Of a stretch of 32,013 nucleotides of DNA, positions 8,363-16,674 are shown piece by piece. The notes under the pieces were generated by a model. The model did not search any database, was not told where the DNA came from, and saw only the letters and a program-made list of their open reading frames with translations. The stretch is from NCBI GenBank assembly GCA_035063885.1, contig JAPSFM010000058.1:1-32013 (forward strand). Direction: 5' to 3'. The stretch comes from CAADGY01 sp900696665 (lineage in GTDB: Bacteria; Acidobacteriota; Terriglobia; Bryobacterales; Bryobacteraceae). A program made the position numbers and the translations under genes. The first letter of the stretch is position 1; every line of letters starts with the position of its first letter.

Positions 8363-9913
8363 ATGAAGGTTCTTACCGCCGCACAGATGCGCGAGGTGGA
8401 CCGGCGCACGATCGAACTGGGTATCCCCGGCATTGTCCTGATGGAGAATGCCGGGCACCGCGTAGTCGAATTTTTGGCAGAGAAGTTCTCTCCGTTGTCC
8501 GGTCACCGGATTATTGTGTTCTGTGGCAAAGGAAACAACGGCGGCGACGGGTTTGTCGTGGCCCGGCAGCTTTTCACTCGATGGAAACCGGCCGCGCTCC
8601 ACGTGGTGCTTACAGCCTCGCCCGAAGAACTAAGAGGGGACGCTGCGGAAAATTACAAGATGCTGCGGGCGTGTGGCTGCCCCGTATCCGCCGATCTTGC
8701 GCCGGAGATGCATTCGGCTACCCTTGTCATCGACGCGTTACTGGGCACTGGCATCAAGGGAGCTGTTTCAGGCGCTTACCTCGAGTTGATCCGGGCGATC
8801 AACAGCGGCTTCCCTGCGGCGAAAGTGGTTGCGGTGGATATACCGTCCGGCCTAACAAGCGATTCCGGTGAATGCGAGGGTGAGTCGGTGAGGGCGGATT
8901 ATACCGTCACGTTTACCGCGCTGAAGGTGAGCCAGGCTCTGCCGCCGGCCTGCGGCCGGATGGGTGAAGTCGTTGTCCGGCAGATCGGCACCCCGACGGA
9001 CTTGTATGAGCGAGATGACTCGATTTTCCTGTCTCAGATCCATCCGGCGCAGTTTCGCCACCTGCTTCGGGCGCGCGTACCGGAAGGGCACAAGGGGACC
9101 TATGGACACGTAATGGTTGTTGGCGGCTCACGAGGAAAGAGCGGAGCCGCCGCGATGACAGGCATGGCCGCCGTGCGCGCCGGCGCGGGACTGGTGACCG
9201 TGGCGTCGGCAAGCTCTGCCATCGATGTCATCGCCGCCCATGCGCCGGAATTAATGACAGAGCCGCTGGCGGAAACCGCTTCGGGGGGCATCTCGATCCA
9301 AAGCTACGACGATGGGCGGCTTTCCGGGCTTGTCCGGCACAAGGATGTCCTTGCCATTGGACCGGGCTTGGGCGTGGACTCTGAAACCGTTGAACTGGTC
9401 CGGCAGGTTTTCGCCCACTGCCCCCATCCCACCGTTGTCGATGCGGATGGGTTGAACGCGCTGGCTGGCGGGGATCTTCAGGCGAAAGGCAGGCTGCGCA
9501 TATTGACTCCCCACCCCGGAGAAATGTCCCGCCTGACCGGTCTCGCCACGGCCGCAATTCTCAAAGACCGTGTGGATATCGCACGGGCCTTCGCGCGGGA
9601 GCATGGCGTGATCCTGGTGTTGAAAGGACAGCGGACGCTGCTGGCGTTCCCCGATGGGCGCGTGTGGATCAACCCGACCGGAACCCCCGCCCTGGCCACC
9701 GGCGGTACGGGAGACATCCTGACCGGTATCGCCGCCGGTTTCCTGGCGCAGTTTCAGGATGAGCCGGAAAACGCGCTCGCGGCGGCGGTTTACCTTCACG
9801 GATTGGCCGGGCAGATTGGGGAACGGGCTCTCGGAGACAAATCGCTGGCCGCGACCGACCTGCTCGAATACCTGCCGGAGGCGATGCGTGAGTGCGCATA
9901 TCTACCGGACTGA
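8363..9913 (+). CDS. nnr: Bifunctional NAD(P)HX epimerase/dehydratase
   Basis: This enzyme repairs hydrated NADH and NADPH: the N-terminal half interconverts R and S epimers, and the C-terminal half dehydrates S-NAD(P)HX using ADP or ATP. The YjeF-N domain (1 to about 215) shows NAGH near residue 27, CGKGNNGGDGF at 54-64, DALLGTGIKG and DIPSGL. The YjeF-C ribokinase-like domain (about 230-510) shows GHKGTYGHV, IGPGLG, VDADGLNAL, TPHPGEM and the active-site loop ATGGTGDILTG with catalytic D451. The start is the ATG at 8363, with GGAGG at 8350-8354; the frame is open further upstream into the phosphatase gene, but those residues do not belong to the family. At 516 residues it has the normal length for the fusion form. 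It overlaps tsaE, a pairing seen in many bacteria. Confidence 0.95.
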   Translation: MKVLTAAQMREVDRRTIELGIPGIVLMENAGHRVVEFLAEKFSPLSGHRIIVFCGKGNNGGDGFVVARQLFTRWKPAALHVVLTASPEELRGDAAENYKMLRACGCPVSADLAPEMHSATLVIDALLGTGIKGAVSGAYLELIRAINSGFPAAKVVAVDIPSGLTSDSGECEGESVRADYTVTFTALKVSQALPPACGRMGEVVVRQIGTPTDLYERDDSIFLSQIHPAQFRHLLRARVPEGHKGTYGHVMVVGGSRGKSGAAAMTGMAAVRAGAGLVTVASASSAIDVIAAHAPELMTEPLAETASGGISIQSYDDGRLSGLVRHKDVLAIGPGLGVDSETVELVRQVFAHCPHPTVVDADGLNALAGGDLQAKGRLRILTPHPGEMSRLTGLATAAILKDRVDIARAFAREHGVILVLKGQRTLLAFPDGRVWINPTGTPALATGGTGDILTGIAAGFLAQFQDEPENALAAAVYLHGLAGQIGERALGDKSLAATDLLEYLPEAMRECAYLPD

Positions 9914-10340
9914 ATCCGAGGAGGAAACCATAGCGCTAGGCCGTGAAATCGCCCGGGACCTGCCGCAATGCTGCGTGGTATTGCTCATCGGCAATCTCGG
10001 GGCGGGGAAGACGACGCTCGCCAAAGGCATCGTCGAGGGTCTAGGCGCCGCATCCGCTGAGGATGTTGCGAGCCCGACGTTCACGTTGATTCACGAATAT
10101 TCCGGAAGCGTCTATCACGTGGACCTGTATCGGCTGGATAATGCGGGGCAGGTGGCGGCTCTCGGTCTGGAGGAGATACTGGAAGGCGAAGCCGTCACGC
10201 TGCTGGAATGGGGTGAGCGGTTCCCTGAGATGATGCCGGACAAGCGCGTCGAAATTCGAATCGCCCGCACGGGAGATGACACACGCGAATTTCGCATCGA
10301 TTGGCTCGGACTCACTCCTTGCCCGCGTACAACTGCTTAA
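9888..10340 (+). CDS. tsaE: tRNA threonylcarbamoyladenosine synthesis ATPase TsaE
   Basis: P-loop ATPase of the complex (with TsaB and TsaD) that places threonylcarbamoyl on A37 of ANN-decoding tRNAs. The 150-residue protein has Walker A GNLGAGKTT at 35-43, the family motif SPTFTLIHEY at 62-71, YHVDLYRL at 76-83 and EWGERFP at 108-114. I choose the GTG at 9888 because GGAGG at 9877-9881 lies six bases upstream and the protein then begins at the usual TsaE position; the frame remains open upstream but runs antisense to nothing meaningful. It overlaps the nnr gene by 26 nt, so translation is probably coupled. Its 3' end overlaps the convergent acyl-CoA synthetase gene by 29 nt. tsaB and tsaD are not in the window. 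Confidence 0.92.
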   Translation: MSAHIYRTESEEETIALGREIARDLPQCCVVLLIGNLGAGKTTLAKGIVEGLGAASAEDVASPTFTLIHEYSGSVYHVDLYRLDNAGQVAALGLEEILEGEAVTLLEWGERFPEMMPDKRVEIRIARTGDDTREFRIDWLGLTPCPRTTA

Positions 10341-12093
10341 CCTCTTCGCGGAAATTCTCAAGCACACGCGCGCGCCGGACCTTCATGGTAGGTGTCACCT
10401 CGCCGTTTTCGATGGAGAAGTCACGATGGAGTATCCGGTAGCGCCTGATCTGTTCGAAGGGGGCGAGCTTTTGGTTCGCGCGTGCTACGGCTTTACGAAT
10501 CTCTTCCTGCACCGGGGCGGCGGTAGCGATATGCGAAGGGCGCTTGTCCCGCACCCTGTCCATTCCCTTCAAATCCGCTGCAGCCGCGACATTCACCGTG
10601 ATCAGCGCCGCGACAAACGGCAGGCGGTCGCCCACCAGGAGAACCTGGTTGATCAGCGGTTCCGTTTTAAGGACGCCTTCGATGCGTGCCGGGTAGATTT
10701 TCTTACCGTTTGAGGAAACGATGAGGTCTTTCTTTCGCCCCGTGATGTAAATATAGCCTTCGGCGTCGATTTCCGCCATATCACCGGTATGAAGCCAGCC
10801 ATCTTTCAGTACGGCTCCCGTTGTGGCCGGATCGTTGAAGTAGCCCGAAAAAAGACACGGGCTTTTGATCAGCAACTCACCATCCGGAGTAAGGCGGATC
10901 TCGACTCCGGGCAGAGGCTTCCCGATGCTTCCGGATTTAGGACGATCGAGGGGGTTCAAGGCGGCAACGCCGCCTTCGGTGAGTCCGTATCCTTCAATCA
11001 ACGGCATCCCGATCGCGCTGTAGAAATCGGCCAGATCTTTTCCCAGCGGCGCCGCTCCCGATGCCGCTACGCGGAGTCTGCCACCGAATCGCTCCCGGAT
11101 TTTGCGAAATACAAGCCGGTCTGCCGCTTTGATGGCGACTCTTAACCATGGCGGCACTTTCTTGCCCTCGTTCCGTAGTCGTGCCGCTTCGAGCCCCAAG
11201 CCCAACGCGCCGTGAAACAGCTTGCGCGTGGCCGCGGACCTCTTGCGAACCTCCGTGGCGATACTCGCGTGAACCCGCTCCCAGACACGCGGTGGAGCCA
11301 GGAAGAAGGTGGGACGGATCTTCCGGAACTCGCCCGCTAGCTTCGATAGTCCAGCGGAAAACCATACCGCCGCACCACAGCGGATCGGGAGCAGTTCGAC
11401 AACCACGCGCTGCGCGATATGAGCGGAAGGCAGAAATGCAATCGTGCTGTCCTCCGGGCTGAGCGGGAGTACAGACGGGCCCATATCGATGTTCGATACC
11501 AGCGCCCGGTGCGGCACCATGCCCATTTTGGGTTCACCCGTAGCGCCGGATGTGAGGTACAGAATGGCGGGGTCGGAAGCCCACACGTCCCGTTCGATGG
11601 AGGCCATCAGTTCTGGGTTCTCCGTCATCGCGCTCCGCCCCCTGGCGCGTAATTCCGCGAGCGTGAGCGCCCCCTCGGCCTCTCCCGTCAGCAGCACGAC
11701 GGGCGCCGGTAGCGGCCCTCCCGTTTCCTCCGCCAGCCTCTGTAGCATTTCCGCGTCTTCGAGGAAGATCAGCCTGGCTTCGGATACGCGGATATACCAC
11801 ACGTGATCGGCACTTGGGTAGGTGGTATACAGCGCCGCGGCAATGGACCCGTTCGACATCACACCTACGTCGGCAAGATAAAACTCGGCGCGGGTCTCGC
11901 AATCGAGCGCAACGACATCACCCTTTCCGATGCCGAGGGATCGGAGCCCACAAGCAATTTCTTCCGCTGCCGTCAGATATTCCCGCCACGTACAAGTCCA
12001 ATAGTCATCTCCCAAGGGCTGGTGCAACGCCGGGAGCTCGGGGTATCGGGCGGCCGTTTCCTTCAGGACCGCGTATATCGTGCGGTAAGACAT
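10312..12093 (-). CDS. Long-chain fatty-acid-CoA ligase, AMP-forming
   Basis: Adenylate-forming enzyme of the long-chain acyl-CoA synthetase (FadD15-like) group; it would activate fatty acids to acyl-CoA through an acyl-AMP. The 593-residue chain has the P-loop-like motif LTSGATGEPKMG, the A5 motif GYGLTEGG, the A7 motif GWLHTGDMAEID, the A8 region ITGRKKDLI and the catalytic lysine region TPTMKVRR near the C-terminus. The motif reads SGATGEPK where SGTTGxPK is commonest, a conservative change. The ATG at 12093 (complement) gives the standard family N-terminus, MSYRTIYAVLKETA; the frame is open to 12156, but that would run into the divergent gene. Whether it serves beta-oxidation or lipid recycling cannot be told. 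Its start lies only 23 bp from the divergent start at 12117. Confidence 0.9.
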   Translation of the reverse strand: MSYRTIYAVLKETAARYPELPALHQPLGDDYWTCTWREYLTAAEEIACGLRSLGIGKGDVVALDCETRAEFYLADVGVMSNGSIAAALYTTYPSADHVWYIRVSEARLIFLEDAEMLQRLAEETGGPLPAPVVLLTGEAEGALTLAELRARGRSAMTENPELMASIERDVWASDPAILYLTSGATGEPKMGMVPHRALVSNIDMGPSVLPLSPEDSTIAFLPSAHIAQRVVVELLPIRCGAAVWFSAGLSKLAGEFRKIRPTFFLAPPRVWERVHASIATEVRKRSAATRKLFHGALGLGLEAARLRNEGKKVPPWLRVAIKAADRLVFRKIRERFGGRLRVAASGAAPLGKDLADFYSAIGMPLIEGYGLTEGGVAALNPLDRPKSGSIGKPLPGVEIRLTPDGELLIKSPCLFSGYFNDPATTGAVLKDGWLHTGDMAEIDAEGYIYITGRKKDLIVSSNGKKIYPARIEGVLKTEPLINQVLLVGDRLPFVAALITVNVAAAADLKGMDRVRDKRPSHIATAAPVQEEIRKAVARANQKLAPFEQIRRYRILHRDFSIENGEVTPTMKVRRARVLENFREEVKQLYAGKE

Positions 12094-12116
12094 GCTCAAT
12101 AAACCCACAATGTAAA

Positions 12117-12893
12117 ATGAACCGGATGCGCTTCGAAAAAGATCTACAAGCGGCACGGGATGCCGCGATCCGAGCCGGTGAGCTAGCGCTCATCCATCGT
12201 AGCAAAGGCCTTGCGCCCGAGGATAAAGCCGACCTTTCGCCGGTTACCGCCGCGGATCGCGAATCGGAGCGGCTGCTGGTGACCGCTCTCGCCGGAACTT
12301 TTCCGGATGACGGAATCCTCGGCGAGGAGGGCGCCAGTCATACCGGAAACTCAGGGCGCCGCTGGATTATCGACCCCATCGACGGGACCCGCGAGTTCCT
12401 GCGAGGGAGTTCGGCCTGGTGCGTGCTGGTCGCTCTCGAAGCGGAAGGGGAGGCGGAACTCGGCGTGGCCCATTTCCCGGCCATGAAGACTACGTTCTGG
12501 GCGGTACGGGGCGAGGGCGCCTTCCGCGATGGTGAGCGGATCTCCGTGTCCTCCATCTCCAGTGCGGACCGTGCCGTCTTGTGTCTGAACGGCTTCAATA
12601 ATCTTGGCAAGCACACCTTCCGGGACAGGCTTCTTCCATTCCTCTCGCGCTATTGGTCTGTGAGGAGCCTCGGCGGTTGTCTGGACGCGGTGATGGTGGC
12701 GCAAGGGCAGGCCGACGCATGGATTGAACCCAGCGCACAGCCCTGGGACCTGGCAGCGCTGAAGGTGATCAGCGAGGAGGCCGGCGCGCGGTTCTTCAAT
12801 TTCGATGGCGGCAGCAGCATCCACGCAGGAAATTGCGTCACCTGCGTTCCGGCGCTGGAGGCGGAACTGCGGGCGTTTGTTCGCAACGGGTAG
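12117..12893 (+). CDS. Inositol-monophosphatase-family phosphatase (HisN-like)
   Basis: Magnesium-dependent phosphomonoesterase of the inositol monophosphatase/HisN/CysQ superfamily, 258 residues. Metal-site motifs are visible: GEEG with a metal-binding glutamate, then DPIDGT at 86-91 with two aspartates, and the late motif PWDLAALKVISEEAG with the third aspartate. The block LGGCLDAVMVAQGQADAWIEP and the block WIIDPIDGT followed by EFLRG look closest to histidinol-phosphate phosphatase HisN, but the substrate could equally be inositol phosphate or PAP. No his genes are nearby. Starts are possible at ATG 12117 or ATG 12126; neither has a good Shine-Dalgarno sequence, so a leaderless message is possible. 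Three bases separate its stop from the next gene. Confidence 0.85.
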   Translation: MNRMRFEKDLQAARDAAIRAGELALIHRSKGLAPEDKADLSPVTAADRESERLLVTALAGTFPDDGILGEEGASHTGNSGRRWIIDPIDGTREFLRGSSAWCVLVALEAEGEAELGVAHFPAMKTTFWAVRGEGAFRDGERISVSSISSADRAVLCLNGFNNLGKHTFRDRLLPFLSRYWSVRSLGGCLDAVMVAQGQADAWIEPSAQPWDLAALKVISEEAGARFFNFDGGSSIHAGNCVTCVPALEAELRAFVRNG

Positions 12894-12896
12894 GCC

Positions 12897-13895
12897 ATGC
12901 GTGCTGTTGCTCTTCTGCTGGCCGGCGTGCCTTTCACCGGTTTTGCGCAGAGTCCGGCAACTCTTTATGCCGAAGCGCGAGCACTGGCGGACACGAATAC
13001 GGCGGAAGCTATCCAGCGCCTTGAGGACATTGTTCAACGTTGGCCCAAGTTCGCCGAGGCCCATCTTTCGCTTGGCCGGATCTACCTCGCCCCTGGTTTT
13101 CGGAACCGCGAAGAAGCTATCGAACACTTGCGGCGAGCGATGGACCTGCGGCCGGATAGCCTGGAGCCATACAGGTTGCTGGCGGCTCTTCCGCCATCGA
13201 ATTTCTTGAGCCGGAGTGCGCGGCGGATGCGGGAGTTACTCCAGAAAAGTACGGACCCGGACGACCTTGCAGCATTCCCGGTCCTGTGGTCGATCGAGTT
13301 TCGCTCTACTCCACCTTCCCGGCATAGCACCGTTCGCGACCGCGTGAAAGAGGATGTGGCGCGGCTGAACGCAAAGGGCCCACGGCCGCCTCCCGCTGTT
13401 CTCTATGCGTTGAGTGAAGCACGCCGCATCTTGGGAACAGCCGAAACACCGGGGACGGGTTGGAGGCAAACCTTGAAACCGCTACCTCCCTTCAGGTTGC
13501 CGGATCTTTCCGGACGAGTCTGGACGCCGGACGATTTCAAAGGCAAAGTAGCGCTCATCAACGTGTGGGCCACCTGGTGCGGACCCTGCCGCGTCGAACT
13601 CCCACACATCCAGAGACTGCACGAGAAAGTGAAAAACCGTACGGACCTTCTTGTGCTGACATTGAACGTGGATGGTCATCCCGGCCGTGTGGATTCCTAT
13701 CTGAAAGAGGGCGGGTACACGTTTCCGGTGATACCCGCGGGGGACTACGCCCTGGAAGCGGCGCCCGTCTTTGTGGTTCCGCAAACCTGGATCGTCGACG
13801 GCTCAGGTATGATCCGCGAACAATCCGTGGGATTCGCCAAGGCGGATGAAAACTGGGTAGATGAGATTCTTCGCCGCATGGAGCAATGGAAATAG
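12897..13895 (+). CDS. Secreted TPR-thioredoxin fold protein (TlpA-like)
   Basis: A 332-residue exported protein. A short signal peptide ends near FAQ at residue 18. Residues about 20-100 are helical with TPR-like spacing (AEAHLSLGRIYL, then EEAIEHLRRAMDLRPDS); the middle is unassigned. From about residue 198 it is a TlpA/ResA-type thioredoxin domain: FRLPDLSGRVW, then INVWATWCGPCRVELP with redox cysteines C228 and C231, and the cis-proline segment VPQTWIVD. It probably acts as a thiol-disulfide reductase outside the cytoplasm, for example in cytochrome c maturation or protein repair, but the partner cannot be named. TPR plus TlpA fusions occur in Acidobacteriota and Bacteroidota. The gene starts three bases after the phosphatase stop, so the two are likely one transcript. 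Confidence 0.87.
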   Translation: MRAVALLLAGVPFTGFAQSPATLYAEARALADTNTAEAIQRLEDIVQRWPKFAEAHLSLGRIYLAPGFRNREEAIEHLRRAMDLRPDSLEPYRLLAALPPSNFLSRSARRMRELLQKSTDPDDLAAFPVLWSIEFRSTPPSRHSTVRDRVKEDVARLNAKGPRPPPAVLYALSEARRILGTAETPGTGWRQTLKPLPPFRLPDLSGRVWTPDDFKGKVALINVWATWCGPCRVELPHIQRLHEKVKNRTDLLVLTLNVDGHPGRVDSYLKEGGYTFPVIPAGDYALEAAPVFVVPQTWIVDGSGMIREQSVGFAKADENWVDEILRRMEQWK

Positions 13896-13950
13896 TATCC
13901 GTACAGCGCGCGTTTCCGCTACAATTGAACCAATACCGGCAGGAATCTCA

Positions 13951-14463
13951 ATGCATCCGTTGGCCACGAAGCCGCCCTGCGTAATCGCGATCTACCCAGG
14001 GTCTTTTGATCCGATCACCAACGGGCACCTGGACCTGATCGAGCGTTCGGCAAGACTGGTTGACAAGCTCATCATTTCGATTCTGAGGAATGAGAACAAG
14101 CAACCGCTGTTCAGCATACAGGAGCGTATGGACATGTTGCGCGATGTAGTGGGTCCCTATCCGAACGTGGAAGTGGATTCGTTTGACGGACTGCTGGTGG
14201 ATTATGCAGCGGCGAGAAGCGCGACGGTGATTCTTCGCGGTATTCGGGCCATTTCCGATTACGAGTATGAGTTGCAAATGGCGCTGATGAACCGGCGGCT
14301 TCGTCCGCAGATCGAGACCGTATTTTTAATGTCTGGCGAGGCATATTCTTTCATCAGTTCGCGACTGGTGAAGGAAGTCTTCCGATTGGGTGGCGATATC
14401 TCGGGACTTGTGCCACCCCCGGTGGAGCAACGATTGAAGAACAGATTTCTGGGAGAGAAATAG
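13951..14463 (+). CDS. coaD: Phosphopantetheine adenylyltransferase
   Basis: CoaD transfers AMP from ATP to 4'-phosphopantetheine, giving dephospho-CoA in coenzyme A synthesis. The 170-residue protein has the nucleotidyltransferase motif YPGSFDPITNGH at 15-26 (the T/HxGH signature), the substrate loop VILRGIRAISDYEYE and the second ATP motif ISSRLVKE. The start is the ATG at 13951 with AGGAA seven bases upstream; the open frame back to 13861 overlaps the preceding gene and adds nothing recognisable. Family length is about 160, so this one carries a small N-terminal extension of eight to ten residues. It is followed six bases later by the aminotransferase gene. Confidence 0.95.
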   Translation: MHPLATKPPCVIAIYPGSFDPITNGHLDLIERSARLVDKLIISILRNENKQPLFSIQERMDMLRDVVGPYPNVEVDSFDGLLVDYAAARSATVILRGIRAISDYEYELQMALMNRRLRPQIETVFLMSGEAYSFISSRLVKEVFRLGGDISGLVPPPVEQRLKNRFLGEK

Positions 14464-14469
14464 CAATTC

Positions 14470-15654
14470 ATGCAAGCAGCTTTGGAACTGGCGGAAAGAG
14501 TATCTCTGATCAGTGTATCCTCCACGATGAAGGTGGCGGCGGACGCTGACCGACTCCGGCGCGAAGGTGTGGACGTCGTGGATTTCGGAGCCGGGGAGCC
14601 GGATTTCCCCACCCCCGAAAACATCAAACAGGCCGCGATTCGGGCCATTGCCGAAAATTTCACCAAATACACCGCGGCGGGCGGCACACCGGAATTGAAA
14701 CAGGCGATCTGCGAGCGTCACCGCCACGATTACGGCACCGCGTACTCGCCGGCGGAATGCATTGTTTCGGTGGGCGGCAAGCACGTGATCTTCAACCTGA
14801 TGCAGGTGTTGGTGAACCAGGGCGACGAAGTGGTGATCCCGGTGCCTTACTGGGTTACGTACAAAGACGTGGTGAACTACGCTGGCGGCAAGTGTGTTTT
14901 TGTTGAAACCGACGAGGCAGGCGGCTTCGCGCTGACGGCTTCCATGCTGGAACCGTACATCACCGGTAAGACGAAGCTCATTGTTATCAACTCGCCCTCC
15001 AACCCCAGCGGCGCCGTGCTGGATCGCGAAGAATTCGAACGGATCTGCCACTTGGCCAGCCAGCGCGGAGTGTGGCTGCTGACCGACGAATGTTATTGCC
15101 GTTTCCTGTACGAGGGCGATCCTTTCTCCATCGCCGCCATGCCGGGCGCGAAGGACCACGTACTGGTCGCCGGTTCGCTTTCGAAAACCTATGCGATGAC
15201 GGGTTGGCGCATTGGCTTCGGCCTGGCTCCGGCGTCCATTATCGGCGCCATCAACAAGCTGCAAAGCCACAGCACTTCCAATCCGACGTCGATCGCGCAG
15301 AAGGCGGCGGTGGAAGCGCTGCGCGGTCCGCAGGACTCCGTCGGAGTGATGCTCGATGAGTACCGCGCACGCAGGGATTTCGTTCTCAAACGGCTCCGGC
15401 AGATTCCGGGTGTTACGATCCAAGAGCCAAAGGGCGCCTTCTACGCCTATCCCAACATCGGCGCCGCGCTTGGAAAGAATGGTATCCGGACGCCGATGCA
15501 ATTCGCGGAGAAGCTCTTAGAGCAGGCCCATGTCGCCGTTGTTCCCGGAGAGGCGTTCGGCACGGACCGGCATGTGCGTATTTCCTACGCCGCGTCCCTC
15601 GATGAATTGAGCCGCGGTCTCGACCGCATGCACGAATTCATCGCCAAAATCTGA
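14470..15654 (+). CDS. Aspartate aminotransferase, class I PLP enzyme
   Basis: A 394-residue PLP-dependent aminotransferase of the AspB (subgroup I-gamma/beta) type, exchanging amino groups between aspartate and 2-oxoglutarate. Family motifs run in order: DFGAGEPDFPTPENIK near 38-53, the PLP-phosphate region around YTAAGGTPELK, the asparagine motif NSPSNPSGAV, and the Schiff-base lysine K239 in SLSKTYAMTGWRIGF. The C-terminal HVRISYA carries the arginine that binds the substrate alpha-carboxylate. Related enzymes in bacteria without a dedicated aromatic aminotransferase also make arogenate from prephenate, which would connect it with tyrA at 39, but that activity cannot be read here. The stop codon is immediately followed by the ATG of the isomerase gene, so the two are co-transcribed. 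Confidence 0.92.
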   Translation: MQAALELAERVSLISVSSTMKVAADADRLRREGVDVVDFGAGEPDFPTPENIKQAAIRAIAENFTKYTAAGGTPELKQAICERHRHDYGTAYSPAECIVSVGGKHVIFNLMQVLVNQGDEVVIPVPYWVTYKDVVNYAGGKCVFVETDEAGGFALTASMLEPYITGKTKLIVINSPSNPSGAVLDREEFERICHLASQRGVWLLTDECYCRFLYEGDPFSIAAMPGAKDHVLVAGSLSKTYAMTGWRIGFGLAPASIIGAINKLQSHSTSNPTSIAQKAAVEALRGPQDSVGVMLDEYRARRDFVLKRLRQIPGVTIQEPKGAFYAYPNIGAALGKNGIRTPMQFAEKLLEQAHVAVVPGEAFGTDRHVRISYAASLDELSRGLDRMHEFIAKI

Positions 15655-16464
15655 ATGCCGGTGCAGAAACTGACGCCTTCCTTCCGGGAGAAGGTATGGG
15701 GCGCAACAGACCTCACCCCCTGGTTTCCCGTTCAGCAAACCAAGATTGGTGAAGTGTGGTTTGAATCGGAAGCGCCGCTGCCGCTGCTGGTAAAATTTCT
15801 CTTCACGTCGGAACGGCTCTCGGTTCAGGTGCATCCCGGTGACGACTACGCGCGCAAGCACGAGAACAGCCCGGGCAAGACCGAAATGTGGCACGTTCTA
15901 CGTGCGGAAGGCGACGCACGGATCGCACTCGGATTCCGCGAGCGCTTGAGCCGGGAGACGCTGCGCCGTGTTTCGGAAACCGGCGAGATTGAGCATCTGC
16001 TGAACTGGGTTCCGGTCGAGGCGGGGGACTCCATCTACGCGCCCGCGGGAACGGTGCACGCCATCGGGCCGGGACTCGCGCTCTGCGAAATACAGCAGGT
16101 CTCCGATATCACCTACCGCTTGCACGACTATGGCCGCCCTCGCGAGTTGCATTTGAATAAAGCGATGGACGTGGCCAATACGGAACCCCATCCCGGGAAA
16201 GCAGTGCCCCGGCCGCTGCCGGATGGATTCTTCCGGCTGGTCTGCTGTGAATATTTCTGTACGGAGAAGGCGGTTGTTTCCACTGAGGTTCCCTGGCGGC
16301 TTCGTGGGAGTAACCCGGAGATCCTGGTGGTTCTCGAAGGTACGGGTTATTTGGAAAACCAAGCGTTTGATCCAGGCGAAGCGTGGCTGGTGGACGAACC
16401 CGTCGTCCTTCAGCCCCAGGGAACGGCCGTGCTGTTGCGCACCTACGTTCCGGCTGCTGTCTGA
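15655..16464 (+). CDS. manA: Type I mannose-6-phosphate isomerase
   Basis: Zinc enzyme converting mannose-6-phosphate to fructose-6-phosphate, feeding GDP-mannose and glycan synthesis or mannose use. The 269-residue chain is a compact, Bacillus-like form. Zinc ligands are visible as Q58 and H60 in SVQVHPGD, E77 in KTEMWHVL and H135 in AGTVHAIG; the active-site arginine is in ITYRLHDYGRPRELH. A short cupin-like C-terminal half follows (LVVLEGTGYL). It starts directly after the aminotransferase TGA with no spacer, which suggests translational coupling. No other mannose or GDP-mannose genes are adjacent. Confidence 0.92.
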   Translation: MPVQKLTPSFREKVWGATDLTPWFPVQQTKIGEVWFESEAPLPLLVKFLFTSERLSVQVHPGDDYARKHENSPGKTEMWHVLRAEGDARIALGFRERLSRETLRRVSETGEIEHLLNWVPVEAGDSIYAPAGTVHAIGPGLALCEIQQVSDITYRLHDYGRPRELHLNKAMDVANTEPHPGKAVPRPLPDGFFRLVCCEYFCTEKAVVSTEVPWRLRGSNPEILVVLEGTGYLENQAFDPGEAWLVDEPVVLQPQGTAVLLRTYVPAAV

Positions 16465-16476
16465 AGGGATCTTTTC

Positions 16477-16644
16477 TCAGCCGATACCCAGCTCGTCGCT
16501 CGCCTCGAGCGCTGTCCCGCACTCGCGGCAGATCACTGCGAGGCAGTCACCGCACACCAGCGGCTCCTGAACGGGCTTGGCGCACTTGGGACAGTACAGG
16601 TCTTGCTGTTGCGGCGCCGCCGGATCTGGATCTTCCTGATACAC
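16477..16644 (-). CDS. Zinc-ribbon microprotein, three CxxC pairs
   Basis: A small minus-strand frame encodes 55 residues with three CxxC pairs: YCPKCAK, then LVCGDC, then VICRECG, followed by an acidic tail ending in DELGIG. That density of ordered CxxC knuckles is very unlikely by chance and fits a rubredoxin-like or double zinc-ribbon protein that binds one or two zinc ions. The only in-frame candidate start near the domain is the GTG at 16644 (complement); the Shine-Dalgarno sequence is poor, so start and length are uncertain. The preceding residues are acidic and proline/glutamine rich. It sits tail-to-tail with manA and head-to-head with the lipoprotein gene 30 bp away. Function unknown; such proteins often bind nucleic acid or protein partners. 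Confidence 0.65.
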   Translation of the reverse strand: MYQEDPDPAAPQQQDLYCPKCAKPVQEPLVCGDCLAVICRECGTALEASDELGIG

Positions 16645-16674
16645 TGAAGTTGTCAGCCCCCTATTCGCACGAGA

